Counted from the stretch's first letter, positions 1 through 8,800 are shown. The stretch is DNA of 64,000 nucleotides from JAGVDM01 sp964642315 (GCA_964642315.1 CAZXOG010000001.1:186001-250000), one strand, 5' to 3'. The notes: generated from the sequence alone by a model not told the origin. A program made the numbers and translations.

Positions 1-847
1 TCGCGCGCTGATGGCGGATTTCCTTCTGCCGCTGTCGGCGCTCGTACTCGCGGTCCTCTGTATCGACGAGAGAGGCGTTGTATCCTGCTTTCTGCACCGC
101 AGCGATCACCTGCTCCTGCGTCACGGAACTCGTTGCGGGGATCACGGTTGCCTTCTCGGCCGCGAAGTTCACTGTTGCCTGCTTGATGCCGGGGAGAGAA
201 CGGATTGAACGCTCAATGAGCCCGGCGCAGCTTGCGCAGTGCATGCCTTGAATGTGCAGGGAAATGATGGAAGGTGCAGCATGTGCTGACGGTGTGGAAG
301 AGGTTGCCGCTGCCGCTGCGGCAGGCATTGCCGCAGCGTGGCCACCGGTGAGCGCTGGATGATCTGACCGGCCGAGCAATTCAAAGAGCGGAGCGACGTT
401 CAGGGTTTTTGCAAACTGCTCCAGGGCGTTCTTCGAGGAAGATGCAGAGCGGGGAAAGGTGATTTCCGCGGTTTTCGCGTGCCGGATTTTCCCGGTGAAG
501 GCCGGTTTCCCGTTCCCGTCATCCTGCACAGTGCCTTCCGCTTCCGCTGCGGAGGTGATGCTGAGTTTCATGGGTTTGCCGGCCGGCCCTGGCCGCAGGC
601 GGATTTGCGGGGCATCTTCCGGCTCGTCGTCATCGTCGCCTTCTACTGTGGCGGAGTACCCGGCTTTCTCCACTGCCGCGGTGATTGCGGATGCGCTCAC
701 GGAACCCTCCGCTTTCACTGTCGCGGCGCCGGTCTTGGCACTCACGGAGATTTCCTTCACACCGGGGACGTTGCGGAGTTCCATGGTGATGATTTTCTCG
801 CAGGAGCCGCAGTGCATGCCGGTGATGCGGAGCTTGTACGTCTTCAT
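1..847 (-). CDS. copA: Copper-translocating P-type ATPase, N-terminal part (runs off window)
   Basis: The reading frame is open from ATG at 847 to the window edge, giving about 282 residues without a stop. Two heavy-metal-associated domains are visible: GMHCGSC at residues 10-16 and GMHCASC at 201-207, each followed by the usual beta-alpha-beta pattern. They are joined by an acidic then Ala/Pro-rich linker. The last residues (REYERRQQKEIRHQRA) match the stretch just before the first membrane helix of CopA-type P1B ATPases. The transport and ATPase domains lie outside the window. It is the third gene of a csoR operon, 21 nt after the preceding stop, so copper(I) export is the likely role. The 15 nt before the start are pyrimidine-rich and carry no Shine-Dalgarno sequence. 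Confidence 0.88.
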   Translation of the reverse strand, partial: MKTYKLRITGMHCGSCEKIITMELRNVPGVKEISVSAKTGAATVKAEGSVSASAITAAVEKAGYSATVEGDDDDEPEDAPQIRLRPGPAGKPMKLSITSAAEAEGTVQDDGNGKPAFTGKIRHAKTAEITFPRSASSSKNALEQFAKTLNVAPLFELLGRSDHPALTGGHAAAMPAAAAAATSSTPSAHAAPSIISLHIQGMHCASCAGLIERSIRSLPGIKQATVNFAAEKATVIPATSSVTQEQVIAAVQKAGYNASLVDTEDREYERRQRQKEIRHQRA

Positions 848-868
848 GGCAGGAGGGGGTACGGGTGA

Positions 869-2227
869 TTAATTGACGACGGTGAACGTGCCGGGGTACA
901 TGCCCATCGTGCAGGTGAAGCGGATGGTGCCTGTGCGTTCCGGCGTGAATTCGACGACGTTCTCGCCCTGTTTCAGGTGCTTCACGATGGAGAGTGAAGG
1001 CACGCTCAGCGCACTCGAGCACGAATTTGGGGCAGAAGCGTTGATAATCCACCGCACGGGAATGCCTCGTTTGATAGTGAACGTGTTCGGTGTGTACCCG
1101 TCCCATCCTTGGTTCATGCGCACGATCTGCACGCCATTCTCCACGGCCACGCCATCCTGCGCCCGCGGCGAACCGGCCTCCTTCGCCGGGATTTCCCAGA
1201 ACGGTTCCCAGCCGGTGAGCCGGTAGCCGTTCACGAGGTTGAAGACTGCGAAGGCGATCACGAGGAGCCCCGCTGCCTTGAAGAAGAGCTTCGCCCCAAG
1301 CCCATGGACGACGGAGGTCAGGCCGCCAATGCCGAGGAGGCCGGGCGTGGTGCCCAAGGCGAAAGCGGCCATGAGGAATCCTCCCGGAAGGAATCCGCCA
1401 GAGGCGATTGCGCTCATTTGCATGAGCTGCGTGAATCCGCAGGGAAGGAAGAACGTGAGGGCGCCAAGGATGAATGCGCTGCGGTGCGTGTATTCCTGTT
1501 CATGGCGTGTACCGATGCCGAGTGCTTGGCTTACGCCGCGCGGCAGCGTGATTTTGTATGCGCTCAGGGCGGGGAAGATCTCGGTGAGCTGCAGGCCAAG
1601 CAGCACCATGACGACGGCAATGGCCATCGTGAGAATGCCGAGGAGGACCGCGGAAGGCACGAGGATCTCGCCGATCAGCCCCAGTGCACCACCAAGCACG
1701 AAGAATGAGGCGATGCGTCCGAAATTGAAGAAGACGTGCGGGCGGAATTTCTGGAGCGGCGTTGCTTCCGGGTGTTTCTCCGCGTGGCGCGCGGAAACCC
1801 CAAGCACCAGGCCGCCGACGAGTGCCATGCATGTGGAAACGCCTGCCGTCAGGCCGAGGAGAAGCGCAGGAATCAGACCGGTCCCCGTGCTGGGGCTGGA
1901 CATCACGAGTGTGAGCAGGCCGCTCTGGTTCGCGAGAATGAAGAGTGCTGCGAGCAAGAGTGCTGCGAGCGCCAGATAGCCGTACTCGTTGGAATCTCGG
2001 GTGAGCCAGAGCTTCCGTTCACTCTCACCGACTTCATAGCCGGCTTCCTCGATGGCTTGGCGCACGCGTTCGAGATCCAGCGTACCTTCCGATTCGATCA
2101 CCGCTTCGCCACGTCGCGCACTCACGCGTGCGCGCGTGATGCCGGGAATGCCAAGGAGCGTGCGTTCGATGAGCATTTCGCAGGAACGGCAGTGCATTTT
2201 GCGGATAGGGATGACCGTGCGGTCCAT
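869..2227 (-). CDS. HMA domain - TauE/SafE-like membrane protein - cupredoxin fusion
   Basis: A 452-residue fusion. Residues 1-70 form a heavy-metal-associated domain with MHCRSC at 11-16. Residues about 80-345 hold six or seven hydrophobic segments of the sulfite exporter TauE/SafE (UreH-like) type. The C-terminal 100 residues look like a plastocyanin-like domain, with NSCSS and a final CTMGM segment as probable copper ligands. The gene lies between csoR and copA in one operon, which argues for copper handling at the membrane: cytosolic capture by HMA, transport or relay, then an external cupredoxin. The family is known from copper loci of many bacteria, but its transport mechanism is not established. 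Start ATG at 2227 is 30 nt from the csoR stop. Confidence 0.85.
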   Translation of the reverse strand: MDRTVIPIRKMHCRSCEMLIERTLLGIPGITRARVSARRGEAVIESEGTLDLERVRQAIEEAGYEVGESERKLWLTRDSNEYGYLALAALLLAALFILANQSGLLTLVMSSPSTGTGLIPALLLGLTAGVSTCMALVGGLVLGVSARHAEKHPEATPLQKFRPHVFFNFGRIASFFVLGGALGLIGEILVPSAVLLGILTMAIAVVMVLLGLQLTEIFPALSAYKITLPRGVSQALGIGTRHEQEYTHRSAFILGALTFFLPCGFTQLMQMSAIASGGFLPGGFLMAAFALGTTPGLLGIGGLTSVVHGLGAKLFFKAAGLLVIAFAVFNLVNGYRLTGWEPFWEIPAKEAGSPRAQDGVAVENGVQIVRMNQGWDGYTPNTFTIKRGIPVRWIINASAPNSCSSALSVPSLSIVKHLKQGENVVEFTPERTGTIRFTCTMGMYPGTFTVVN

Positions 2228-2257
2228 GGCAGAAGAGGGAAGGAGAGAAGAAAATGG

Positions 2258-2536
2258 TTATTTATTCGCGATTTTCGACACACGGAGAATTTCTTCGATC
2301 ATTCGTTGCTTTTTCGTGGGACTGCCCGTGTCCAATGCTGTTTTCACACAAGTGTTCAGATGTCCTTCCATCAGCGAATGATGCGCAGACTTCAGGAGGC
2401 CGATGACCGCGAGATTCTGCTGCATCACATCGATGCAGTAGGTGTTCTCCTCCAGCATCCGCTGGATTTTCTGAAGGAGGCTTGTGGCCTTCTTGATAGC
2501 GATGAGCGCGCTTTCCTTCTGCGTTGTGCTTGGCAT
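2258..2536 (-). CDS. csoR: CsoR-type copper-sensing repressor
   Basis: A 92-residue all-helical DUF156 protein. The copper-binding Cys-His-Cys set of CsoR is present as C34, H59 and C63. The frame extends upstream to 2617, but that part crosses the promoter, so I start at ATG 2536, where the family N-terminus (MPSTTQKESALIAIKKATSL) begins. Family members repress copper efflux genes and release DNA on binding Cu(I). A perfect palindrome sits in its own promoter (2561-2579), and the downstream genes encode copper proteins. Autoregulation of the csoR operon is therefore the expected circuit. Confidence 0.9.
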   Translation of the reverse strand: MPSTTQKESALIAIKKATSLLQKIQRMLEENTYCIDVMQQNLAVIGLLKSAHHSLMEGHLNTCVKTALDTGSPTKKQRMIEEILRVSKIANK

Positions 2537-2557
2537 ATTTTTGGGGAAATTGACTGT

Positions 2558-2586
2558 ACAATACCTCCACCCCAGGTATAGGTCAA
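2558..2586 (-). promoter_or_regulatory. Promoter of the csoR copper operon
   Basis: Read on the minus strand: -35 TTGACC (2586-2581), 17-nt spacer, -10 TATTGT (2563-2558). The start codon at 2536 follows 21 nt later, after an untranslated stretch with TTTCCCC. The spacer contains the CsoR-like palindrome. Confidence 0.7.
2561..2579. promoter_or_regulatory. Probable CsoR operator
   Basis: Perfect inverted repeat ATACCT-CCACCCC-AGGTAT (6-bp arms, 7-nt GC-rich centre). It lies between the -35 and -10 boxes of the csoR promoter. Known CsoR operators are GC-centred palindromes with TACC/GGTA-type arms, so sequence and position both fit. Regulatory function is inferred. Confidence 0.75.
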
Positions 2587-2720
2587 GATCAACGGGCAAT
2601 AATGTGAAACAGCACACGCAGATCGCAGGAATTTAGAGGAATATGCATTGCATCTGGTACACTACGATTCTTTGGCGCCGGTACCGTTCACCGGTAGTAT
2701 CTCTTTCCTCACCCGTTCCC

Positions 2721-3167
2721 ATGCGATTCCCCACACTTTTCCCAATTATCGGCTTCGGTCTTATGGCTCTTGCGGGTTGTGCTGCGCCGATTCCGCCGCC
2801 TCCCACGGAAGAGCCGCCACAAGTTGAGGAACAACCTGTTGATGGTATTTCTTCTTCCAGTGCCTCTGGCACTGTTGCCAACGAGGCAGCGGGGAAGACC
2901 ATTGCGCTGGAAGCATCGAACTGGGCGTTCACCCCATCGACGGTTACGGCGAAAAAGGGGGAGAAGGTTTCCATCGTTCTCACGAGTGTTTCCGGCAATC
3001 ATGGGTTTACCATCCGTGAGCTTGGCATTGATGAGCAGGTGAACGAGGGCGAGACGAAGACGGTGCTCTTGCCCACGGAGAACGCGGGCACGTTCGAGTT
3101 TTTCTGTTCTGTTCCCTGCGGAGAGGGGCACCAGGATATGAAGGGGACGTTGGTGATCGAGGAGTGA
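2721..3167 (+). CDS. Lipoprotein cupredoxin with a CuA-type ligand set
   Basis: A 148-residue protein with a lipoprotein signal peptide (lipobox LAGC, Cys20), then a Pro/Glu/Ser-rich linker and one cupredoxin domain. The C-terminal motif CSVPCGEGHQDM gives C129, C133, H137 and M140, and H94 lies in GNHGF. This is the ligand order of the binuclear CuA site of cytochrome oxidase subunit II. No oxidase gene is in the window, so a role in extracellular copper binding or electron transfer is inferred. I start at ATG 2721 rather than 2643 because the signal peptide begins there and a -10-like TAGTAT (2695-2700) lies between them. It is divergent from the csoR operon and may share its regulation. 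Confidence 0.82.
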   Translation: MRFPTLFPIIGFGLMALAGCAAPIPPPPTEEPPQVEEQPVDGISSSSASGTVANEAAGKTIALEASNWAFTPSTVTAKKGEKVSIVLTSVSGNHGFTIRELGIDEQVNEGETKTVLLPTENAGTFEFFCSVPCGEGHQDMKGTLVIEE

Positions 3168-3186
3168 GTGGTGACAGGACCATCAG

Positions 3187-3212
3187 GCGGCGGCCGGGAG
3201 GCCGCCGCTTTT
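3187..3212 (+). terminator. Rho-independent terminator after the cupredoxin gene
   Basis: A 9-bp GC stem (GCGGCGGCC / GGCCGCCGC) with GGGA loop, followed by TTTT. It lies 20 nt after the cupredoxin stop. Confidence 0.85.
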
Positions 3213-3290
3213 AAAAATGGCGTTGCACAGGGGTCAATCTGGCAACGCCGGCATTCCGTTCCGGCGAGGTTCTTCCCCTCCGTGGGAGTG

Positions 3291-3464
3291 TCAGAAGACC
3301 AGGCCTGCGATCTCAGTCGCGGCCCTCGCGAGGATCGGCCACCATCCGGTAAGCACATCCTCGACGGTCATCTGGAACTGCTGCCCGTATGCCAGGCAAT
3401 CGATCCAGCGACAGAGTACGTGGGCAATGGAACAGCCCGCGTACACCTCAAGAAGCGTGCGCAT
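3291..3464 (-). CDS. Small hypothetical protein (57 aa) with a Shine-Dalgarno site
   Basis: The minus strand has ATG at 3464 and TGA at 3293-3291, encoding 57 residues (starts MRTLLEVYAGCSIAHVLCRW, ends EIAGLVF). It is amphipathic, with Cys and Trp residues and no family I recognise. A clean AAGGAG lies 8 nt before the start, which is almost unique in this window. Upstream, 3508-3555, the sequence is strikingly AT-rich. The different initiation signal suggests acquisition from another lineage. It could also be a chance frame; the good ribosome site and balanced composition argue for a gene. Confidence 0.5.
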   Translation of the reverse strand: MRTLLEVYAGCSIAHVLCRWIDCLAYGQQFQMTVEDVLTGWWPILARAATEIAGLVF

Positions 3465-3600
3465 CTTGAAGGCTCCTTATGGGTTGGAACGTGTGGAAAG
3501 GAACGCAGGATGATTTTGACATAATCAATAAATATTATCAAGTACCAATAAAGAGGCTGCAGTGTGGTAGGATCGTACTTCCTCATTCCTCTCCATTCCC

Positions 3601-3804
3601 ATGGTCGATCCGAAGGATGCTGCCATCCAGAAGAAGGTCGAAGAGTTCCTGCGCACCCTTGGCATTCCCGGCTTCATCATCTTCAGCTACAAGAAGGATG
3701 ACAACCGCTTCCAGATTGTCTCCTCCTATAATCAAATGCCGAAAGTGGCCGCAATCAAAGGGCTCTCAAAGGTCCTGCACGAGTTCATCGAGCGGGAGTT
3801 CTAA
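3601..3804 (+). CDS. Small hypothetical protein (67 aa)
   Basis: A 67-residue soluble alpha/beta protein (starts MVDPKDAAIQKKVEEFLRTL, ends HEFIEREF). It has no signal peptide, membrane segment or recognisable family. A -10-like TAGGAT lies about 25 nt upstream, and the intervening leader is pyrimidine-rich, a pattern shared by many genes here. The frame ends just before a perfect palindrome that probably terminates transcription. Confidence 0.6.
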   Translation: MVDPKDAAIQKKVEEFLRTLGIPGFIIFSYKKDDNRFQIVSSYNQMPKVAAIKGLSKVLHEFIEREF

Positions 3805-3846
3805 ATGGCTGGTCCGCCAGCGCGAGGGCAACAATGGAGCAATTGG

Positions 3847-3878
3847 ACAATGCAACAGTTGATCAACTGTTGCATTGT
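3847..3878. repeat. Perfect 32-bp palindrome between convergent genes
   Basis: Two 16-bp arms (ACAATGCAACAGTTGA and its exact complement) meet without a spacer. It lies 43 nt after the small gene ending at 3804 and 28 nt before the stop of the TrmB-like gene on the other strand. A bidirectional terminator is the simplest reading, although only GTTTGGTT follows on the plus strand. Confidence 0.6.
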
Positions 3879-3905
3879 TTGGTTCAGCTGCAGTCCGCCG
3901 GTGGC

Positions 3906-4670
3906 TCATTGCTTCCGCTTGAGAAGCCCTGCGTAGCGCCATGCCATTTCGAAGATCTGCCGCTGCGTGCCCGCGACTTCCTTGCTCTCGATGATGACGC
4001 CGAAGAGATGCTGCGGGTCGTCGGCAAACGAGGTGATTGCCACCTTGTTGTCGTAGATGTTGATCTCGTTGTTGAAGTCAAAATCCTTTGCCGGCACCAA
4101 GCGAATTTCCCGCAGTGCAGCCTTATCGTCGCCGTGCACGCGGCGCCCGGTTTCGTCGTCGGGTGCGATCCCGCGCAGGCGGATGCCGCGGCGGACCCGT
4201 TCCGCCACATACTCCTCGTCGTACTTGGCCCAGAAACGCCGCACGAGCGCGGAGTTTGCGAAGTTGAGGAGCTCGCTGCCGGCGGTGAGCGTGTCCTGGT
4301 ACACGCGCAGCACGCCATCCCATCCGGCGTAGAAGCGCACCTCCGGCTTGCGGTGGTGGGCTCCTTGGATGGAGCGAAGCTCCGGCAGGATTCGCTCCAG
4401 TGCCTCCACATTCTTCCTCGCCTCCACCGCGAGAGATTCCGGCGCCACTGGCGAGTACCACTTGCTGCGACTGCGCTGCACGGCGGTGAAGAGCCCCTCC
4501 CGGAGGAGACGCTCGAGGTAATTGTACGCCGTCACGCGGTTGAGTCCCGTCCGCTCCGCGAGTGCGGATGCAGGGGCGCTGCCAAGTTCCAGCCCTGCGA
4601 GATAGAGCTGTACGTCATCCCGGGAAAACCCGAGGGAACGAATGATGTGGAGGATGTCCGCTTTTGCCAT
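3906..4670 (-). CDS. TrmB-family transcriptional regulator
   Basis: A 254-residue protein. Residues 1-70 form a winged helix (LGFSRDDVQLYLAGLELG, then ALAERTGLNRVTAYNYLERL), typical of the TrmB N-terminus. The remainder (about 100-250) resembles the TrmB/phospholipase-D-like sensor region. Such regulators in archaea bind sugars, and they are also frequent in candidate-phylum bacteria, where ligands are mostly unknown. A -10-like TACGCT lies 14 nt before the start. The gene is divergent from a hypothetical gene at 4894, with an imperfect palindrome in the shared region. Confidence 0.75.
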   Translation of the reverse strand: MAKADILHIIRSLGFSRDDVQLYLAGLELGSAPASALAERTGLNRVTAYNYLERLLREGLFTAVQRSRSKWYSPVAPESLAVEARKNVEALERILPELRSIQGAHHRKPEVRFYAGWDGVLRVYQDTLTAGSELLNFANSALVRRFWAKYDEEYVAERVRRGIRLRGIAPDDETGRRVHGDDKAALREIRLVPAKDFDFNNEINIYDNKVAITSFADDPQHLFGVIIESKEVAGTQRQIFEMAWRYAGLLKRKQ

Positions 4671-4893
4671 CGTCGCTGTTCGCAGCGTACATATTCTCCA
4701 CCGCTCTGCAAGTTGTAATGAAAGCGAACGAAAGAGTTTTGAAATGTAGAAAAGCAGTCTAGAAGCGCATTATATTCGGTTGTATCTGTTGTTCGAAATA
4801 TGAACAGTCATGTTCCCATGCCAGGAAACCCCGTTGACCCGGGGGATTTCAGTCCATTGAATACGCCCATCATTTTCTTCGCATTTCTCTGCA

Positions 4894-5340
4894 ATGCACA
4901 TGCCCGCCCGATGTCCTGGCGCCCCCGGTACCACATCTCCCGAACTGAGTCGTGAGGGTGCAGTGTTCGCATTGGAACTTCCGGGCAGCATCCGGTTCGT
5001 CACCTGGAGCGAGGCAGTGCGGTTGCTCACCGAGCGGGCTGGATTCGGACCCCAGGAACGCAGTGAAGCGGCGCAGGAGGCACGCCATCGCATTCGTGAA
5101 GCGCTGATGTTCCTCATGTACCAGAGCCCCTCCGCACACGCAGACGGCCGGCATCAAAGCAACAAATGTGCCGCTTCGCCGTGCGTGCAGGAGGTGCAGG
5201 GGGTGCGCTGTACGATTGCGGACAACGCTGCTGCGCTGCAGCCCGCGGCAGGGCACGTTATGCGTGACGATGCCGAGGGACACGAAGAGAAAGCCGTGCC
5301 GCCGCGCAGAGCAGCCGCGGCCGTTGTCGCAGCGGCGTGA
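4894..5340 (+). CDS. Hypothetical protein (148 aa)
   Basis: No recognised domain. Residues 25-75 look like a folded helical segment (VTWSEAVRLLTERAGFG ... RIREALMFLMYQ). The rest is Ala/Arg/Gln-rich and low in complexity toward the C-terminus. A possible promoter, TTGACC then TTGAAT 17 nt later, precedes a pyrimidine-rich leader (CATCATTTTCTTCGCATTTC) running into the ATG. It ends 3 nt from the convergent holin-like gene. Coding status is likely but not certain, since the tail could be spurious. Confidence 0.45.
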   Translation: MHMPARCPGAPGTTSPELSREGAVFALELPGSIRFVTWSEAVRLLTERAGFGPQERSEAAQEARHRIREALMFLMYQSPSAHADGRHQSNKCAASPCVQEVQGVRCTIADNAAALQPAAGHVMRDDAEGHEEKAVPPRRAAAAVVAAA

Positions 5341-5343
5341 TGC

Positions 5344-5742
5344 TTACCGGAATGCCGCGCGGAGCAGCCAGTTCCCGAATCCCAAAATTCCCGCCACGAC
5401 GACCCACCCAAGGAGGCCGCCGAAGATTTCGAGCGTAACGACGCCCGGATCCATCTTGTGCACGATCATCACCGTGAGCTGCACGAATGCCGCGTGGAGG
5501 ATCACGATGGCGAGCAACGTGGCGAAGAGTTTGAGTGGGAGCAGGAGAATCTCGAGGACGGGGCGGACGATCAGGTTCATCAGCGTGATGAGCGAACCCA
5601 CCACCACGTAGGCCCCGAGCCCGCCAGTGAGCTGAAAATATTCATCCAGGTACCGTGCGAGCACCCACACGATCGTCACGTTCAGCACGAACTTGAGCAC
5701 GAGGACGAGCGGTAGCGGCGCGCGACTCGAGGATTCAGCCAT
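5344..5742 (-). CDS. Holin-like small membrane protein (Phage_holin_4-type)
   Basis: A 132-residue protein with four hydrophobic helices covering nearly all its length after a short polar N-terminus (MAESSSRAP). The pattern VNVTIVWVL / YVVVGSLITLMNLIVRP / PLKLFATLLAIVIL resembles chromosomal members of the mycobacterial phage holin IV family, whose function in cells is unknown. I use ATG 5742, not 5763, because TACAAT (5754-5749) ends exactly 6 nt before it, so transcription would begin at the start codon. No lysis genes are nearby. Confidence 0.7.
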   Translation of the reverse strand: MAESSSRAPLPLVLVLKFVLNVTIVWVLARYLDEYFQLTGGLGAYVVVGSLITLMNLIVRPVLEILLLPLKLFATLLAIVILHAAFVQLTVMIVHKMDPGVVTLEIFGGLLGWVVVAGILGFGNWLLRAAFR

Positions 5743-5830
5743 GGGACGATTGTAAAGAAACACAAGGAAGAAAGGAACGGGAGGAAAGAGAAGGGAGCTT
5801 CTTCTCTTTGTTCCATTGCCATTACCCCCT

Positions 5831-8800
5831 CTACTTCCTTTCCTTCTTTTGTAGTCGCACCCTCACCGTGTGCCCCTCCAGTTCGATAGTGTGCTCCTCC
5901 CCGGCATTCTCCCCGAGAGTTGCGTGCGTCTCGCGCACGATGAGGTCCCCGTGTGCCGCGAGTACGTCATCGAGCCCAATCACCGCGAGAATGATTTCGT
6001 CGGTGAACGTCAGACCTGCATCCTTGCGCAGGCGTTGGATTGCACGGATGAGATCCCGGGCGAGGCCCTCGCGCTCGAGTTCCGGCGTCACCGTCGTATT
6101 CATGCTCACCACAATGCCCTGATCCGCCGCGACGTTCTGTCCTTCCGCCCCGCGGTAGACGATGCGCGCCTCATCCGGAGCGAGCACATCATCGCCGATG
6201 CGCACGGAGCCATCCTCTTCCACGGAGAATTCGCCGGCCTTGCCCGCGCGGATCACATCTTGCACGCGCGCGCCGAGCCGCGGGCCGACTTTGCGGGCAT
6301 CGACAAGCGCAATGGGCTGGGCGAGAGCGCCGGGGTCATCCGCGAGCGCGATTTCGCGCACGTTGAGTTCCTCTGCAATGAGGAGCGTGTCCTCTGCGGA
6401 GAGTGTGATATCTGCGAATGCCGGCGGCACGGCGATCGTGGCGGAAGCGAGCGGGCACCGCACCTTGATCTTCTGTTCCGCGCGCACCGAGAGGCCGAGT
6501 GAGACGATAGTCCGGAGCAGTCGCGTTTTGCGCAGCATCGCGAGTCCCTCCTCCGTGAGTGCGCGGGGGAGCGGCCAGTCCGTAAGGTGCACGGAGCCGT
6601 GTTCCTCCGAGACGAGGTTCACGTAGATCGCGTCGGTGATGAACGGGCAGAACGGCGCGAGCAGCTGGCTCACCGTGAGCAGCACGTCGTAGAGGGTGTG
6701 CAGCGCGTCGAGCTGATCATCATCTTTCGTGTCGATCTTCGCGAGCGCGCTCGCACTGGCGCGTTCCGCCTTCCCCGCGAAGCGCCGGCGCGAGAGGCGC
6801 ACGTACCAGTTCGTGATGGCGTCGACGGTCTCGTGCAGTTCCGCGCAGGTAGCGGAGAGATCGTAGCGGTCGAGCTGCTCCGTCATGCGGTTCACGAGAT
6901 CCTGCACCTCCGTGCGGATCCACCGGTCGAGCGGATGCGCGGAGAGCCTGCGGGAGGCGACCGGCGTGAAATCCGCCGCGTTCGCGTATGTCACGAAGAA
7001 GCTGTAGGTGTTCCACAGGGGCAGCAGGACATTGCGAACGCTTTCCGCAACGAGCTTCTCGCTCATGCGCAGATCCTCGCCGCGCACCGCGGGCGAGCTC
7101 ATCAGCGTAAATCGGACTGCGTCCGCGCCGTACTTCTCCACGATCTCCGTGGGCTCCGGATAGTTCTTGAGTTTCTTGCTCATCTTCTTGCCGTCCTCCG
7201 CGAGCACGATGCCGTTGACCACGCAGTGCTTGAATGCGGGCTCATCGAAGAGCGCTGTCGCAAGCACCATGAGGGTGTAGAACCACCCGCGGGTCTGGTC
7301 CATGCCCTCGGCGATGAAATCCGCGGGGAAACCAGGCGGGAGTTCTTCTCCTCTGTGGTCGAAGGGGAAGTGCGACTGTGCGTAGGGCATGGAACCGCTC
7401 TCGAACCAGCAATCGAGCACCTCCGGGGTACGGCGGAACACGCCGCTTCGGCCCTTCCACGTGATGCCGTCCACCGTGTCCTTGTGGAGATCCATCTGCG
7501 CTTTCCGCTCGTGATCCCAGTAAAACACGTGTGGTTCCGCGTAGCGGGGATAGGGCTGGTGCGAGATCTTCATGGGGTCCTCTCCCCCGAAGAAGTGCTT
7601 GGCGTTCTGCACCACGTCGGCGTGAGTGACGATAACGATGTGCTCGCCGCGGTGCTTCGGGAGCACCTCTTTGAGGAATGTGGTCAGCCGATTCTGCACA
7701 TCCTCCCATGTCTCCATTCCCGGGAAGTGGTAGATGCTCTCCGGGCTCTTCTCCTTGAGCTTGTGGGCGCGGCGCGCCTTCACGAACGCAAGGTCGTCGA
7801 AGTCCACGGTCTTGCCCTCGTACTCCCCGAACGAGACTTCGCGCAAACGGTCATCCGTGTGCACCTCCGCGCCGGCAAGCTCGGCAATAACCGCTGCGGT
7901 CTGCTGCGCGCGGGCGAGAGGGGAGGCGTAGATCGTTCGCACCTCCTGCTCGCGGAGTCCTTCCGCTGTTGCTTTCGCCTGCGTCCGCCCGCTCTCCGTG
8001 AGGTTGGTGCCCGGGGCGTTCCCCTGGTAGATGGGGATCAGGTTGCCCTCGCTCTCCCCGTGACGGAGGAACGTGACCTTCGTGAAACGCTCCGGCGCGA
8101 GCCTGAGCAGATCATCACGGCTTCCGATGACAGTGAGTTCGCCCGTCGCGTCATTGCGCCAGATGGGGAGCGGGGTTCCCCAGTAGCGGTTGCGGCTGAT
8201 CGCCCAGTCGCGCGCGTTCTCCAGCCATTTGCCGAAGCGCCCGTCGCGGATGTGCGCGGGCATCCATTCCGTTGCTGCGTTGTTCCTGAGGAGCGCTTCC
8301 TTCAGTGTCTCCACGCGCACGAACCATGAGGATGTGGCGTAGTTGAGCAGGGGGCTGTCGCACCGCCAGCAGTGGGGGTAACTGTGTTTCACGGTGTTCT
8401 TCATAAAGAGGAGGCCGTGCTCCTCGAGCCATGCGACGACCTTCTGATCCGTCTTGCGCGGATCATCCGCCGGCTTCACCTCGAGCCCGGCGAAATCCTT
8501 CACATCCTCCGTGAAACGCCCCTCCATCGTGACGTGCTGCAGGAGTGGCAGGGATTCCTTCTTGCCGAGCAGGAAGTCATCCTCGCCGAACCCCGGTGCG
8601 ACGTGCACAACGCCCGTGCCCTCCTCCGTGGAAACGAAATCCGCGGCCACGATGCGGAAGGCGGTCTTCTTGTACTGCTTTGCGAAGTACGGGAAGAGCG
8701 GAGTGTACCGCTTGCCGGCGAGATCTTTCGCAGAGAGCGTTTTCTTCTCCACAGTGTGCTCCTTCCCCTGGAAAACAGTGGGAACAAGGCTCTTTGCCAG

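Noticed and set aside
3168..3524. Plus-strand frame of 118 codons after the cupredoxin gene
   Set aside because: It contains the cupredoxin terminator and has no coding character; the minus-strand 57-aa frame with a Shine-Dalgarno site is preferred.
6587..8329. 580-codon plus-strand frame opposite ileS
   Set aside because: Shadow of ileS; no promoter, signal or domain.
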